A DNA stretch of 64,000 nucleotides from contig MQVO02000010.1 in NCBI GenBank assembly GCA_001986395.2, positions 558,001 through 622,000 on the forward strand, in the 5' to 3' direction. The stretch is from Irpex lacteus. Its lineage: Eukaryota; Basidiomycota; Agaricomycetes; Polyporales; Irpicaceae. A model generated the notes under the pieces. The model was not told the DNA's origin. It did not search any database and saw nothing but the letters and a program-made list of their open reading frames with translations. Position numbers and translations under genes: made by a program. Shown one piece after another: positions 22,012 through 35,131 of the stretch. Position 1 is the first letter of the stretch. The number at the start of each line of letters is the position of its first letter.

Positions 22012-25000
22012 TCATCTCGGAGGAGACCTCGGCGACGACAAAGGCGACATCGACCTCGGCCTTGCAACATCCTCCTTCGACCTCACATCAAGCGTCACCT
22101 GCAGCCCATGATACCTCTGCAAATCGAACGCCTCAGACCTACCAATCCCGCCCACGTCGTTCGGGAGCCATATCACCGGAGGAGGCGCAAGGAGCTCCGG
22201 GGCGTAGAGGATGCCTGCCATCTCCTCTGCGTGGTCGGCGAAGGAGAGGGGCGGGAGGTGCGGTGGGGCGTCGGGGTGGGTGCGGGCGGCACGTTCGGTT
22301 GCTGTTAGGTCGTCTAGGTTCTCGGTTTCTAGAATATGACAAGTGTGCTATCAGTACTTGAGTTGGGAGTGTTGGTTTTGGACTTACGTAGAGGAACAGG
22401 CCCCCTCGTCTGTGAAGGCGACGGAGCCACCGCGAGCGTCATCGACATCATATCCAAAATACTCGCAAACGATCCTCTTGCCCTCGTCATCCTCGACGAA
22501 CTCACAAGACTCGTACTCTCCTCATCAATCTCCCTCGGCTCACTCGGTCTCGAGGTCCTTCCAAACGTATCCAGTGAATCCTGCGTGACGTTGCTGAGAC
22601 TCTTCCTTCCCGGAAGTCGGGTCCGCCACCGGCAGTATACTTCGACGAAGATGGCGACGAAGCCTGCGACGCCACAGAGAATGCCGCCTTCGATCCAGAG
22701 AGACCGGCTGAGGAAGATGAGCCCGAGGACGAGCGGCTGGAAGGCGAGGAGGGTGCCGAAGCGCTTGAGCAGCCATATTTGAAGGAGACCTCCGGTTTGC
22801 GAACGGGTGCGGCCGTAGACGTAACCGATGAGGAATCGGTGTGCTGTGAGTCGTAAACAAGGGCTTTAGATACTTGACTGTCGAGGAAGGTGTTACGGTT
22901 GATAGGCGACTTACCTATGAGAGTGAGGAAGAGAAGAAGTGCGGCAGCCGGTCCGACCAAAGGGAATACGAGCGTAAAAGCCGAAGCTAGTAGGACTGCC
23001 AGTACGCAACACGCCGTCGCATACGAGGGGTTGTAGCTTCTAGGGTATACGGCTATCCAACAATAAACGTACGGAATTACGGTCATCAGACACAGTTTCC
23101 ATCGATCGACACGGGAAGGAGCTCACCCCGGAACCTCTGGCGAGGAGTCACAGCTGCGTTCTCTTCTTTCAGGACACGCCACAATCGGACCGGTTGAAGC
23201 ATCAATAGTGCGGGGAATATGATCGCGAGAGTCATCAACACGGCCATAGCGAATACGCTCATGTAGATGGCACCGTTGGCGACGTTAGGAGACGCATCGA
23301 TGTTTCGGCTGAAGGCGTCGAAAGCGAATAGTACTGCGCCGACTGTGAAGAGCCAGACAGAGCCAAGAATGGCGAGAACGTAGAATGCGGCTTTGAAAGT
23401 TGCTGTCTGCTGTCCCGATAGTGATGGGGTGTTCCTCAATTGGCTTGCAACTGCGGGATTCTGTCAGTAACATCCCGAATAGTTCATAATCATCACTCAC
23501 ATTGTATGAAGTACAGTCCGATGGCCATAAACAGTGTCAATGCGATAGCTGCGGCAAGGCATATCGAGACGCCTGCACCTAGATTATTTCCAGTTGAGAG
23601 TGGGAGGAAGAACGGCAGATAATGAGCGTATTCCGGTGCAGTCGCCACGGTTAGCCCAGCCACGGCAGTCACTGTAGCACATGTCAGCAAACCTTCTCGC
23701 AACTCTCACATGTAAGAAGTAAACTCACTGCCAACGCCTAGTAGGATAGCAATAACACCTATAAGCAGCCAAAACATCGTCGTGCGCATACCGTTTCCCT
23801 CATTCTGTAACTCATCCCACCTAATATCTTCCTTCGCCCTACCCTCAATCAGCTGTATCCCAGGTAAATGCCGCAGTCCTCTCCCTACAAGCAGCCATCC
23901 CTTGACTCTCACGCCGTCGGCAATATCACTATACGCGTCCCGTTGTACATTGGCAATCTCCTCGTTGATCGACTTGAGCTTGGTTCGCCATGAACGTATA
24001 TCCTCGTAAATCTCTCCGAGATCTTCATGATCCAGACCAGATAATGGTCGTACGAACGGAGCGCGAGGTTGGACGCGAAGATGCGGTGGTGGTTGGTCCT
24101 CGCCTTCAGCATTACCGCGGTTGCGTAATGGGAAAGTCTCGCGTCTGTCGTCGTTAGTTGTGACCTTGTTTGCACGAGGTGGTCGAGGTCGCCGTCGAGG
24201 AGGGGTGGTGGTGTTGTAATCTTCCTGGTTTTGGAACGCTTCGGGAGCCTCAGACAAGACGTCCACCCATTCCTCGCCTAGTAGAGTGGTATCGGTGTCT
24301 TCTTGCATAGAGTCTTGATGCGTCCACCACTGGTGTTCCTGCTGAGGCGTAAAACCTTCGTTGAAGGCTGCTGTATCCCAAGATGTATGTCTTTGAGGGT
24401 GATAAGGGGCAGTCTCCGGTAGTGGAGACTCAGTCAACCTCGCTGGACCCATCTGGCCATTCTTCTCCAAGATCAATTGATGGCCAATTGGCAGCCGACC
24501 GAAAGCGGACGAATCTCTGTTCATCTCCTGGAACCGCGAGCCAACGACGCGTTGATTGAATGAGTCTGTTAAACTTGGTTCACGACGACGGGGCCGAACA
24601 CCAAGCTCATCGACTTCAGTGTCAGTAAATTGGCCACCACTGACGCCTTCAACACCTCGGAGCTTATAGTACTGAGAAGGCATCACATAGGAAGTCGGTG
24701 GAAGGGATGATGAAGCGTATGCGGGGTTACGTCCTCGTCGCCGCCTGCGGTTAGTCTACAATGTTTTAGCTCACTGCTAATCATCGAGCGGAGGAAGAAC
24801 ATACGGGATTCCCTAGCGGTCTAGGACGACTAATCTCGGGCTTGGGAGGGACAGGAGGGGGAGTCTCTTGCCGCGGAGGGCCAGAGGGATAGAAATCTGC
24901 TATCGACGGGTCCGGTGTGGAAAGCTTGAACGAGTTGATGTATTTCGTCTCTGCAATCTCAAGGTTCTCCAGGATTTCGTCTCGTTCGTCAATGAGTATT

Positions 25001-26485
25001 GCAAGTGCCGTAGTATCCCTAAAAAGGCAGTCGTGAGTCTGCAGTACAAGCAATAGGGGCCAAAATCTCGAGTTACACGATAGAAAACAAGCTGCGGACA
25101 TCGACTTCAAGGTTTCCTTGCTCGGTGGTGTTCCATTCTTCTTGCGCGGCACGTCGCTGTCTTCTCGTACGCCCATTACCGTTCTCATTCGTCTCCAAGG
25201 TAGAACTGAGTCCTGTTTTGACGAGGAATTCTTTAAGACGCTTCTCTCCCCAGCCACTGAACCCAGGCGCAGACTTAGAGCTGAGCCAGCCAAGTTCATA
25301 TCCCTGGCAATGCACGTCGGTCCAACGTTCCCGATAAGCCACAAGCCTATTAAACTCGCGAATGATCTTCCATAGCACAGGCAAGACTCCGAGCACGATA
25401 GCCAGGACGGTAGCGATGATCACACGCGTCCGCGCTCCCGGCGCCCTATCGGTTCCGTTTATGATCTCACGGAGCGCAAAGGTCTTCTGTGGGCCAATGG
25501 AGCGGTTGTCCAGCAGTCGTAGCAGCCGCAGCAGGCTGAGGTCTTGCAGCACCGAGTAGGCACCGGTAAACCGTGGCGGGGGTGTGCTGTGAGCCAGGCA
25601 TGGTGTGTTGACCATGTATAATGGAAGGAATCCTGCAAGACCAAGAACAGACCAGACGAGGATCATAAGAAAGCATATCCAGAGCGCGCGTTGCGTGAGG
25701 AGCTCGTCCGAAGGGAACAGTTGTGAGTCTTTGACAGGGCTTCGGCCAGCATCAGATACGTCGGAGGGTATCGAAGGAACGAGGGGGACATGAGGGAAAA
25801 GGAACGCAAAGAAAGAGCGGCCTAAAGGCCTTGGTCGTAGACTACTGTTTATTAGCTACTGGCGAAACGATTCACGAATTGAGTACGCACTCTTGTTGGA
25901 CGAACCACTCTCGCAACGCGTAGACTTGACGAAAGCGTGGTCGGATTGTGGCGAATATGAACTGCCCGCTCATGAGCCTAGAGGACCACAACAATGCACA
26001 GAACTCACCCATAGAACAAGACCAATTACACTCGGTGCGACGATTGTCGATATCAACCCTATTGACTGGGCGTCCAAACCATCTCCAATGCAGACCGGCT
26101 GAACTTGCAGTTCTGATACACTCGTTGCAAGGTCTGGCAGGGCGGTGGCTGCATGAGTAGACAAGAAGGTGGGTTCGCTGAACGATGTGAATGTTGATGC
26201 AGATTGCGTTATGATTATAGGCGTCGAGCTTGTGATAGTCACGACATTATCAGAACTTGATGGAGGTGACGTCGTAGAACTAGATGGTTCGGATATTGTA
26301 GGTGTCGCAGAAGAGATGTGAAGGGTATCGCTGGAAGGGAGAATGGGGGAGGTATCACTGGAGGATGGTTGAGTGCTGGAGGCTATAAATGTTGAGCCTC
26401 CACTGGTTGTCCACCAAAAGTCGTTAGGGCCGTCCTGGGTATCTTGGCGAGGTCGTATGTTTCGTTGAGATAGTATAGAGGTCAT
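22012..26485 (-). CDS. CSC1/OSCA-type (RSN1, DUF221) putative stress-gated cation channel
   Basis: Predicted 1320-residue multi-pass membrane protein. Exons are 26485-26009, 25961-25891, 25844-25077, 25018-24805, 24755-23729, 23671-23501, 23450-23127, 23052-22915, 22843-22388 and 22328-22012; phases close exactly. Order of features: a Ser/Thr-rich N-terminal segment (residues about 30-130), the first membrane segment (IGLISTIVAPSVIGLVLW), the fungal CSC1 signature LRPRPLGRSFFAFLFPHVPL, two further membrane segments, a very long cytosolic loop of about 500 residues (ERWTDVHCQGYELGWLS, GWGEKRLKEF), then the C-terminal 7TM block, and a cytosolic tail. Family members are osmo- or mechanosensitive cation channels or trafficking proteins at the plasma membrane or ER. 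The length exceeds the usual 850-1000 because of the N-terminal segment and loop. Confidence 0.78.
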
Positions 26486-27065
26486 GAATAGTACCCAGCG
26501 TTGGGTGCAATGAATAGATATGAGCTTTCGTTTTCAAGACAGTTCGTTCGTAGTCGTGGGTATCGTAAGGAAAGGAAGTCTTAAGCAAGGAGCGGAAGGA
26601 GTACAAGACGACTTCAACAAGTTCCCATTCTCCAACGCGTGCGCGAACCGAATTACCGTGTATGGCAACTTTACCACATTTTCCCACGATTATGTTTAGC
26701 GGAACCAATTTCGATTTTCGAAAAAGCCAAAATCCAATTTGCTTCCTTCCACCACTTCTCTGGACTTCGTAGATAACTAAGAATGAAATAGACAAAATGA
26801 AGGTGAGAGTCGATGCTTGACATCGCTGTTGTACACGAGGCAATAAATACGAAGCTGGCAGCAAGAGCCGTGTCGTCCTCCGCGTCCGACTCACCGCAAC
26901 ATGGCGTGCGGTAACGGCGGTAGTTGCTACCAAACTCCCCCTATATTCCTACACACTTGAACGAATGATGGTAACAGTAGGTATGGGAACCTGGAGAGCT
27001 CTGTAGGCTCGTAGTAGGGGCATAAATGGACCTGAGAATATCGACTCAGGTCCCTGCGCGATTGG
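26486..27065. other. intergenic region
   Basis: Promoter of the CSC1-like gene and 3' flank of the small 27066-27395 gene. No coding motif was seen. Confidence 0.4.
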
Positions 27066-27395
27066 CTATGATTGAGGACCAGGTGCAGGTATTCTGAAGA
27101 TCGATGAGCACCACGTCTAGGCATTACCCAAAGCCAGGGATACTAATACTCACTGTGGTAGCTGCTCCTCGACTATCACCAATTCTCCGTCTTTCTCTTT
27201 TAGCAGTGCATGCCCCTTTACCCACGGAGCAGGCTCATGAACGACTGGTGAAGGTGGCCCTTTCGACTTCTGCCCCTGACTGCGTATCTTTCTCCCTGGG
27301 TTTCTCTCCTGCCACGTCGGCCTCCTCGGGACTGCTATCTCCTGCCCACTCTGATCAACGAAGATGGCCTTCTGCTTGCTGGAGACGCAGCCCAT
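27066..27395 (-). CDS. small putative N-myristoylated protein, 89 residues
   Basis: Two exons, 27395-27154 and 27093-27066, joined by a 60-bp intron with GTGAGT donor and TTCAG acceptor; the frame closes at TAG. The start at 27395 was chosen because it gives MGCVSSKQK, a textbook N-myristoylation site (Gly2, Ser6, Lys7) with Cys3 available for palmitoylation. The rest is basic and Pro-rich (PRRPTWQERNPGRKIRSQ) with a conserved-looking PAPWVKGHALLKEKDGELV stretch. If the intron is retained the protein stops after QLPQ. Role unknown; membrane anchoring is inferred from the N terminus. Confidence 0.55.
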
Positions 27396-28669
27396 GGGAG
27401 GTAGATAATAGATATCACCTAGAACGCGGGCGATCGTCAGCAGATTGTCAGCAGTCCAGCATGAGTTCAGACGACCTACAGGTGAGGATTGGAGGCGAAA
27501 GGAGGATACCCGCTCACGAGCCATCGCAGAGTGGCTTATAGCAGTCGCCCGTGATGGATACCAAACCCTGTATGTCAAGGCGCGGTGTCGTGAGGCATGC
27601 TGTTGGGCTCATTGATGCGAACTGTTCAGGCTCCTATTCGCCCTTAGTGCTTTGTTGTGATACTTACTTCATCGCTTTTAGACCACATCATCACTAGAGG
27701 CACAGTTTCACCAGCCAATGGCCGTTGTTCTTGATCACGGATCGTGGATATTCTCCGGTGCTGCACATCGCTGCACGTGGGCGATGGAATTCGTCGTGAA
27801 GTACGTACGGCCAACTCGGATTGTGTGAACCCAGGCGAAACCGCAACTGAATTCCAGGAACAGGGCAATCCTGATACGGTACGGGATGTGTGTAGCTGTC
27901 TTGATCGTCGCTGCGGCAATCCATATCATTACAGCTCATTATAGCTAAGTGTAAGTATCTCAACTCGGCACATTATGCCATTGTAGGTCTCCTCGCGATG
28001 AAATAACGAGCCCGCGGCGATGGCAGCCAATCAGAGGCATGCTATACCAACGATCCGTCAATTATCCACCCCGTAGAAGAGGCTGCTAGAAGTCGAAGAA
28101 GTGGTGAACAACTTGCTATTCCATATCCGTCATCAGCCGCATTGTTAACAAGAACTCCAGTCAATGTCTAAAGATAGAGAAGTACGTCAGATATGGGAAC
28201 TACGATTCTGGGGTTATACGAAGGGCTACACACAACAGTGCACTCCCTCAAAGACAGCCAATAGTTTGGATTTAGATCGGGAAACAGGGACCAAGCTCTT
28301 TATCGTTTTTAAACTCCATTGGGTCAACGGACGTTCTCTTATGATTATGCAGTTATGCGGAAAGTGCTGATACAAGTACATTCCGCTTTGTAGCACGTAG
28401 TTAAGTTAAGAACATATTACTGTATACAATTAGACATCCATCCCAACTGGCTATCCAGAGAGCAGAGGCCAAGAGGCAAGTAAGTATGTCGAGTTGATAC
28501 ACCCGGCCATCACTTCAGAATGAGCCAGAGGTTGACCAGCAACCTCCCAGCACACCCTGCAGAGCCAGCATAGCAAGAGTGACTACCATTGTGTTCCCTT
28601 TACCTGTAATGGGCCTGTCGAGTCTCAATTCCCCCCTCTTCCTACTTCTGAGCCTGCCTTCGCACTTTT
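27396..28669. other. intergenic region
   Basis: Upstream region of the small lipidated-protein gene and 3' flank of the 28670 gene. The minus-strand frame at 27644-27919 ends in a splice-donor-like GTAAGTATC and could be a leader exon. It has no family motif. Confidence 0.4.
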
Positions 28670-31035
28670 CTATTCCTTAGTCAATCCACTTCCGCCAGCT
28701 ATCGCATTGCTATCGGCCCGACGTTTGACATTGCGGGGAATAGGCGGGGCTCGACGGGTTGCCACGACTGCCTGATGATCCCGATTCAGCTCAGCTTGTT
28801 TGCTCTGAGCACGAGTGCGAGAACGAGTCGAGGGATACGGCTGAGTACAGCGACGATTGATAGGCCCACTGTGAGAGGCAGAGTCGAACTTGAGTGGACT
28901 TTCGTCGATGACTTCCGAGTCGTGTTGTGCAAGCTGCGCCTGCGGGTCTTGGGGACTGGCCTCAGACTGAGGTTGTATTTGCACTGATTGCGAGCGAGCA
29001 CGCCAAGCACGAACGAGGTCCCTAGGAATGGGGACAACTCGCTTTTCCTCAACCTTCACACCGGTTTCGGCAGCTGTCGGCTGTGAGTCAAGCTTGGGGT
29101 CGACGGGACCCTCGTCTGCAGGCTGAGACATGGTTGTCTGAGCTTGCTGGCAACTCAGGCGTCCTGCTAGTGCACGAGCGCGCCATTCTGCAGCCTGTAT
29201 AATCGGTTCCGGGCTTGGACTTGGAGCCCTTGGGGGAGAGGGGTATGCGCTATAGTCGATAGGCCAGTCGTCTGGACGATAACGTACGCCAGAACCAGGT
29301 GAAGTGTCCAAGCGTACCCTCTTTGGCGACCGAAAGTAGTCCCTGTCGTCAAGATCCCCAAAAGAGCTCTCGGTATGCATATTCGCCTTGAGGTCTCCCC
29401 AATCAGGGCTCCGTCGTCGTTCCGGATGCCTTCGATAGTCGTTCGGGGACATAGCTCGCGATGGCGAGTTCCAATTGCCATCATACTGTCCACTCTCTGA
29501 GTCATCGTGTCTGGATCGTTTACGACCACGCACGCCGCTACGGTGACCACTAGCCTCCGGGCTGCAACTCAGTGAGGGTGTATGATATTCTCTGAAACGT
29601 CGCCAAAGTCAGTATACCACTTGCAGGGCATATAGAAGATAAGCACAATGGACACGCACTCTTCAGACTCAGCCAGCCTCTGCGATGCATGGCTATCAAT
29701 CCTCTCCATTACGGGAGCTTCCCCAGTTCTCCTCAGTGGCGGTACAGGTAGAGTCTCTTCGTCAGACGCATCGCCATCCTCTTCAGCAATCTGCTGCTTG
29801 TAATACTGAAAGTACGCTTCTCCATATCTCTTCCTGATCTCTTTCTCGAACTTGTCCGTAATCCGCTCAAGCCGTCTCAGGGTCCTTTCAGACAGGAACG
29901 TTTCCGCCAGCGCTTTCTCCGCACGCTCCCGAATATGTTCAACGAGAGCTTCGACTATAGCGGCCTCTTCACAGACGGTGAGGTAGAGCACATCGAGCCA
30001 TTCGCTCATGCTTCCAGTGAACGTTTCAGGAGGTTCGGCGGTGTATTCCAAAGTAGACGTGTAGTCGAGGAGAGATGAGGGCGGTGATGCGGGTGGTGAT
30101 GAGGGCGGTGAGTACTCAGGGAAGAGGTCGCTAAAGGTAGCATATTCCGAGTTGTCGAAGTCAAAAGACTCGTCGGCTTGAGATTCCCGGTGCGCATCCG
30201 CAGCTTGCTCTTCTTCAGAACTCCGGTCGTTGTGTCTGTCCTCGAGCTCGTCATCATACGAAGCAATTGGGAGATCAGACTCATCTTCGCAAGGTGAAGC
30301 TGAGCGCGGGGATGTAGTGAGCTTGACGGCCCTTTGAACCCTCGAAGAGGTAGAGTTGGTCACGACAGAGTGTCGTGACGAGGAAGATTGACTGCCCGAC
30401 GTGCGTGAATGTGACAATTTGATTGGGATGGGGGAGCCGTTGTCGGCGACATAGTGAGAGGATCGGGGCGTAGCAGCTAAGTAGTTCACCGGAGTTGTGA
30501 CTTCACTGGCACGATGTCGTGGGCGAGGCAGCATGTCTGGGCCGCGGGGCGGGCTTAGACGACGAGAATGACCGGTATGTAAGGAGCATGCGGCTCTTGG
30601 AGAGGATATGTGGACAGACGGTTGGGGTGGACGAGTTACAATGGTGCTGCCCTTTTGAACGGCTGGTATGCTGGCTTTCTTGACGATGGACACGTAGTCA
30701 TCCGGAACCGCAATATTGTGGGACTTGAGTGACGCGTTCCCGAGTACTGTATCGTGGCGGTTTGTTTTCTTTGAGGTCGGCTCCGAGGAGCCAAGGCCTG
30801 CTTTCTCAGCAATGAGGGCGATTATGTCGCGTTTGAGGTAGTCAGAGCGAAGTGGTATGTCCATCATCTATGAAAGTAATTGAGACGCGACCAGGTCTGC
30901 AAAATAAGGTCAACGTACTGCTGCCATCTCGCTCAGTTCCTCGACATCCAGCCTCTGCAAGTCTGCAACGTCTCTCAACTCGGCCGCTGGATGCGGGAAA
31001 GCATCTGTCTGCAAGTCTGCAGTACTGGGTGTCAT
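28670..31035 (-). CDS. protein of unknown function, paralogue of the 12870 gene
   Basis: Predicted 748 residues from exons 31035-30919, 30867-29660 and 29591-28670. Exon 1 is 39 codons, as in the 12870 gene. The second exon opens with MMDIPLR, matching IVEIPTR there. The shared domain is at about residues 300-430: FSDLFPEY, LTVCEEAAIVEALVEHIRER, ALAETFLSERTL, YFQYYKQQIAEEDGDASDEE. The final intron lies at the same phase within SEE in both genes, followed by an E(D/E)Y..TP start of the last exon. A basic patch RGRKRSRHDDSE matches HGHKRAREDDSD of the paralogue. It lacks two introns and all KTWFE repeats of the larger gene. No known domain; nuclear location is possible from the basic patch. Confidence 0.75.
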
Positions 31036-32754
31036 GGCGGCGAATGAGGCCAGTAGGTGCAAGTGAGATTACGGAGGGTGGTTGAGTATGTTCGGGAGGC
31101 GGTGGAGTGGGGAAAGAGGGAGGGTAGAAGTGAGTAGATGATGAGTGCTGAATAGCGCTTGGCCGCTGGCCTTTTCTGAACATTGGCGCCGAGGAATACC
31201 AGCAGAACAAAGGAGGTTGTTTGCCCCTTATTTGGCGCTGTGGGTCCACCATAGAAGGGGCTACCTCTCAATGAAAGCAACTATTTCTCTTCTTATTCAC
31301 CGCAGACGCATCTGTAGGTAAAGTATGGAAGCGAAACAGTTCAGTACTAGGTATTTTCCAGACCACAGCCGTTAAAACTTACTTCTCCATGACTAGGTAT
31401 TCTATTCAGGCTTGTTATTGCGCGTACAATACTCGCTCAGGGCCCCGTCACCCTACCGCAGCAGGAACACACTCTTCAGTCGCACCAGAACAAATATATT
31501 TCGATGACACACCTGAAACACGGAGTAAGGGCTTTCATCATAACTTCAGTGGTGATGCTGAGGGGTGAATCCGCACGATGGGAGTTCTCCGAGGTACGCG
31601 TACTAAGGCCAGTCTTAGACCACCCAGGCACATTCATGGTCTGTAAGGAAACCATAGTAGTAAGACATGCCACGGAACAGCAAACAAAGGGGGAGGGACG
31701 ATAGTACGTTGGCACTGTAATATGAACATTCCAAGTCAACTATGATGGTGTCACCACGACCAAGCAGCGATCTCATGTATGAAAGGTGTCTGAAAAAATC
31801 ATCCTGATTAAGAGAGCAGCGGCCTATTCGAGTGGCAAAAAATGAGTATGAATGGCTTCCAGTGCTCATGTACTTCATGCCAGTACCTCACATAACGCAA
31901 GACCAACGGACTCCGGAGGTAGTAATCATTCCGGGTAGTCATTGCATGAAGCTTCGAGATTGTAGCCCATAATGAGGATCAGGCTAGTAACTCATCATGT
32001 ATTGTGTAGTATCTATAACGTCTGGCCAGGAATCAGTCCACATCGCCGGGAAAAGCGGTCAAATCACGCACCACTATCCAGCCACGTCCAGACGACGTAC
32101 TGCACCGACCCCATGCGCTCCCGTTCTGCTTTCGCACTACATAGAGACGCTACCAGAGAGACATTTCATTTCAGTATGGTCATATTACAGGTCCTGAGGC
32201 TACTCGAATCCTTCAGAGCGCATTACTCCAGGACGAAGGCTTGGCTAGTCATGATTGCTGAATCTTCGGAGCACGATACTAGTAGAATACCAGAGATCAA
32301 GTTGACGGAGAGCCAAGGCTTTCGTTGTCATTAACTATCCTTTGGTATCGCACAAGAATTGCCATGGAGTAGTATGCAGGGAGATGAAGCCAAGCGGTAA
32401 CTGTATAGGACAGTAATGTGGAAAAGGTTGTGAGACGAAACGACGTAAGGCCCCGTCGGCGTTAATCGGCTTTGCTTCCTCTTATACAGTCTTCATTACT
32501 CGGTAACTAATGTTACTGACTCGCTTAGCGCTCAAATAAAGCTTTACTCTCACAACACGACTTTCGGCGATGTCACTGGCAGTGGACACCTTCGAACACA
32601 AGTAAGGCTACATAGTCTCGTACATGAAGTGTTTTCAAGAGTACTAGACACAAATGGGAGTGTGGCATGTATTCTGGAAGCATACGTCGGTTAAGCACCA
32701 ACCGAAGGCAACAGATCGATTTTCCTACTGCTGCGACCGACCAAAAATATGCAC
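31036..32754. other. intergenic region with no recognised gene
   Basis: About 1.7 kb. Frames of up to 120 codons (31972-32334 plus) carry no motif and look like chance. Pyrimidine-rich sequence lies just upstream of the 31035 start. Confidence 0.4.
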
Positions 32755-34009
32755 TTAGAACAAGTTGATGGAGGACCTGGTATTCCCACTTCCGTCAACC
32801 AGGAGGTTGTCCTAGAGCCACACGTAAGATGACCATCAAATGCTGCATAGATGCAAAAACTTACAGAGCATGAGCTACCGAGGTTCGCATTGCCAATCCA
32901 ACCGGGCTCCCAGTAGACGACACCCAAACCATGGCCATTGGGCAAACTAGTGAGGACACTTTCGATATCTTTTACCCACGTCGTCTGTCCTGCTGCAGAG
33001 ACTGGGATGCTCTTCTCGGAAAGCGCGACAGAAGAGCTGCATGACACTGGCCAGTTCGTCTCTGCCACGATGACATCCTGAACCAGCTCATCAATAGACT
33101 GACGATCATAGTGGTATAAGATACACACCTTGCTATACTTAGAGATGATATTGTTCAGGCTCGACTGCAATGCGCTAAGTGTCGCACCAGTTCCGTAGAA
33201 CGGATAGAACGAGAATCCCATGACGTCGACATCAGCAGGAGCCAGAGCACCAGGAACGAAGATCTCATTCCAGAAGGATTGTACACTCCCGGAGTTCCAT
33301 CCGTTGGCGATATGTACGACGGTCTTTGTCGAGCTGGAGGCGGCGCGTACGCCAGAAACAGCAGAGTGCAGGAGCTCTGAAGCGGGGTGTGCGCCGTTGG
33401 TACTGATACGTCCGGTAGGCCAGAGCAGACCGTCGTTGATCTCGTTTCCGATTTGGATGTAGTCGATTGAGGCACCTGCGGAAGAGAAGGCAGAGACAAG
33501 GTTCTTGGTGTACCTGTATACCGTCGTGAGCCTTGGACTAAGTGAAACCATTGTAAGCCAGCGTACGTATAAATTTGAGTGTTAAGACCGTTCAGATCTG
33601 TAGGCCAGCCCGATGGAATAGCCTGATGCCCGGGATCAGCCCCTACAAAATAGAAGAGCATCGAACAAGATGATTAAATAGTGAGGACAAGCTCGAGCTC
33701 ACAAGTATCGCTGTAGTGCAGGTCGATGAGAACTTTCAAGCCTGCATTCTTAGCCCGTTTCGCCAGGTTGATCGCATATTGCTGGGTGTAGGTACCAGCA
33801 GTCCAGATACGAATGCGGGCAACGTGGAATCCGTGTTGAGAGAGGATAGTCTCGAAAGGCTTAGTCTGCCCATTGTCCTTGTATGAGATGCCTTGGGATT
33901 CAAGCAGCGGAAGGGACGAAATATCGGCGCCGTTAAATGGGAGAGATGCAGCTGCGGCTTGGAAAGCCACGAGCAAGGCGGAGAGAGCGAAGATGCCAAA
34001 GCGAAGCAT
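32755..34009 (-). CDS. secreted endo-beta-1,4-galactanase, GH53
   Basis: Predicted 345 residues from exons 34009-33703, 33642-33567, 33513-33129, 33077-32865 and 32811-32755. The start at 34009 gives a signal peptide (MLRFGIFALSALLVAFQAAAA). GH53 motifs are GADISSLPLLESQGI, RIRIWTAG, LIDLHYSDTWADPGHQ, the acid/base Glu in GNEINDGLLWP and the nucleophile Glu in VAETNWP. The length fits single-domain fungal galactanases. The enzyme would hydrolyse beta-1,4-galactan side chains of pectic arabinogalactan outside the cell. It is divergent from SLY1 with a 1.1-kb gap. Confidence 0.93.
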
Positions 34010-35131
34010 ACTGGGTCGATTGTTTCTCGTCTCCTGGCGGCCCGGGGACCATGTCAACCACAGCTTGCTTATATACAGCTGGAGAGAGCGGAGCCGGTAG
34101 AATTTGAGCTGAACAACAGAATATGCGTGCTGGTAGTGACGATGGGCAACCTCGCGACAACAGGGCGTAAAGAAGCGCTCGGATTCATCACCAGACCCAG
34201 TGTAGCATGAGGCATCCGAGCTTCTTGCATTTGAACGTTCAGATATAGAATATTCCTGCCACCAAGGTCACGGTAGATATATACTCGTGACGAACGTTGG
34301 CTGTCTTGATGAGTGAAGTTTGCGACCGGACTGGATAAAAGGGCCTGGATATAAGCGAGTAAATATCCGTAATATGATAAGATGGATCTTTTACAGAGAA
34401 GCCAACTCTGGGCGGAAGGGGTCGGTGGTTCAGCTTCAATAACCCGGATCCTTAGAAGACGTTCCGGTGGACTGGTCTGGCGGGCCGTAGGGACATACTT
34501 GGAGAGTTTGCGGGCCCTTCACTGATGCGTCGTGCTCAGCCCACAGCAATGGAGACTATAAGTGGTCAGTTATACTGTATATTTGCTTCTGATACAGATA
34601 TTTCGAAGTTACGTCGGATGTTCATCGCAGAGTCAATGTTGTTTCTTCCTCACGATGCTACAAGGCAACGACTCGGAGGTCGTTGCAAATGGCCCGCGAT
34701 TATTGTGCAGATGTGTGCACTTGCGTCACACCATAAGTTCTCAATGTCGCTTGGGATGTCTTATAATACTAGGAATACTGAGCTTCAGTATATTTTGAAG
34801 AGTGAGAAGTATGCGGTACATACCTCGGTCAATACTCGACTAGCATCGAACGGAAGTTATATGTGGATGGATTGGAGTATTAAGGTCACACATATCGACG
34901 CTATTCAGCCGATGCAGGTCAGCTATCAATCTGATGATTTTGTGTGAACATAGTTGAGAGAGAAAAGGCCTGCATCAGGATGTCGTCGTGGTCGATTAGG
35001 ATGGAAAAGGAAACTCCACGTGTCGGGGCGCGTACAGTCGCTGACACTGACCTGCACGCAGCGGTCATCTTACACTCACAACTTGACTTTACTCTGGCAT
35101 ACGGTGGTTGTCGTGAAGGAGTAATCTCGCC
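34010..35131. other. divergent promoter region, galactanase and SLY1
   Basis: No supported gene. The 140-codon plus-strand frame at 34525-34947 has no motif and poor low-complexity balance; it is probably chance. Confidence 0.4.

Noticed and set aside
34525..34947. 140-codon plus-strand frame between galactanase and SLY1
   Set aside because: No domain motif, no splice context, and it lies in a divergent promoter region.
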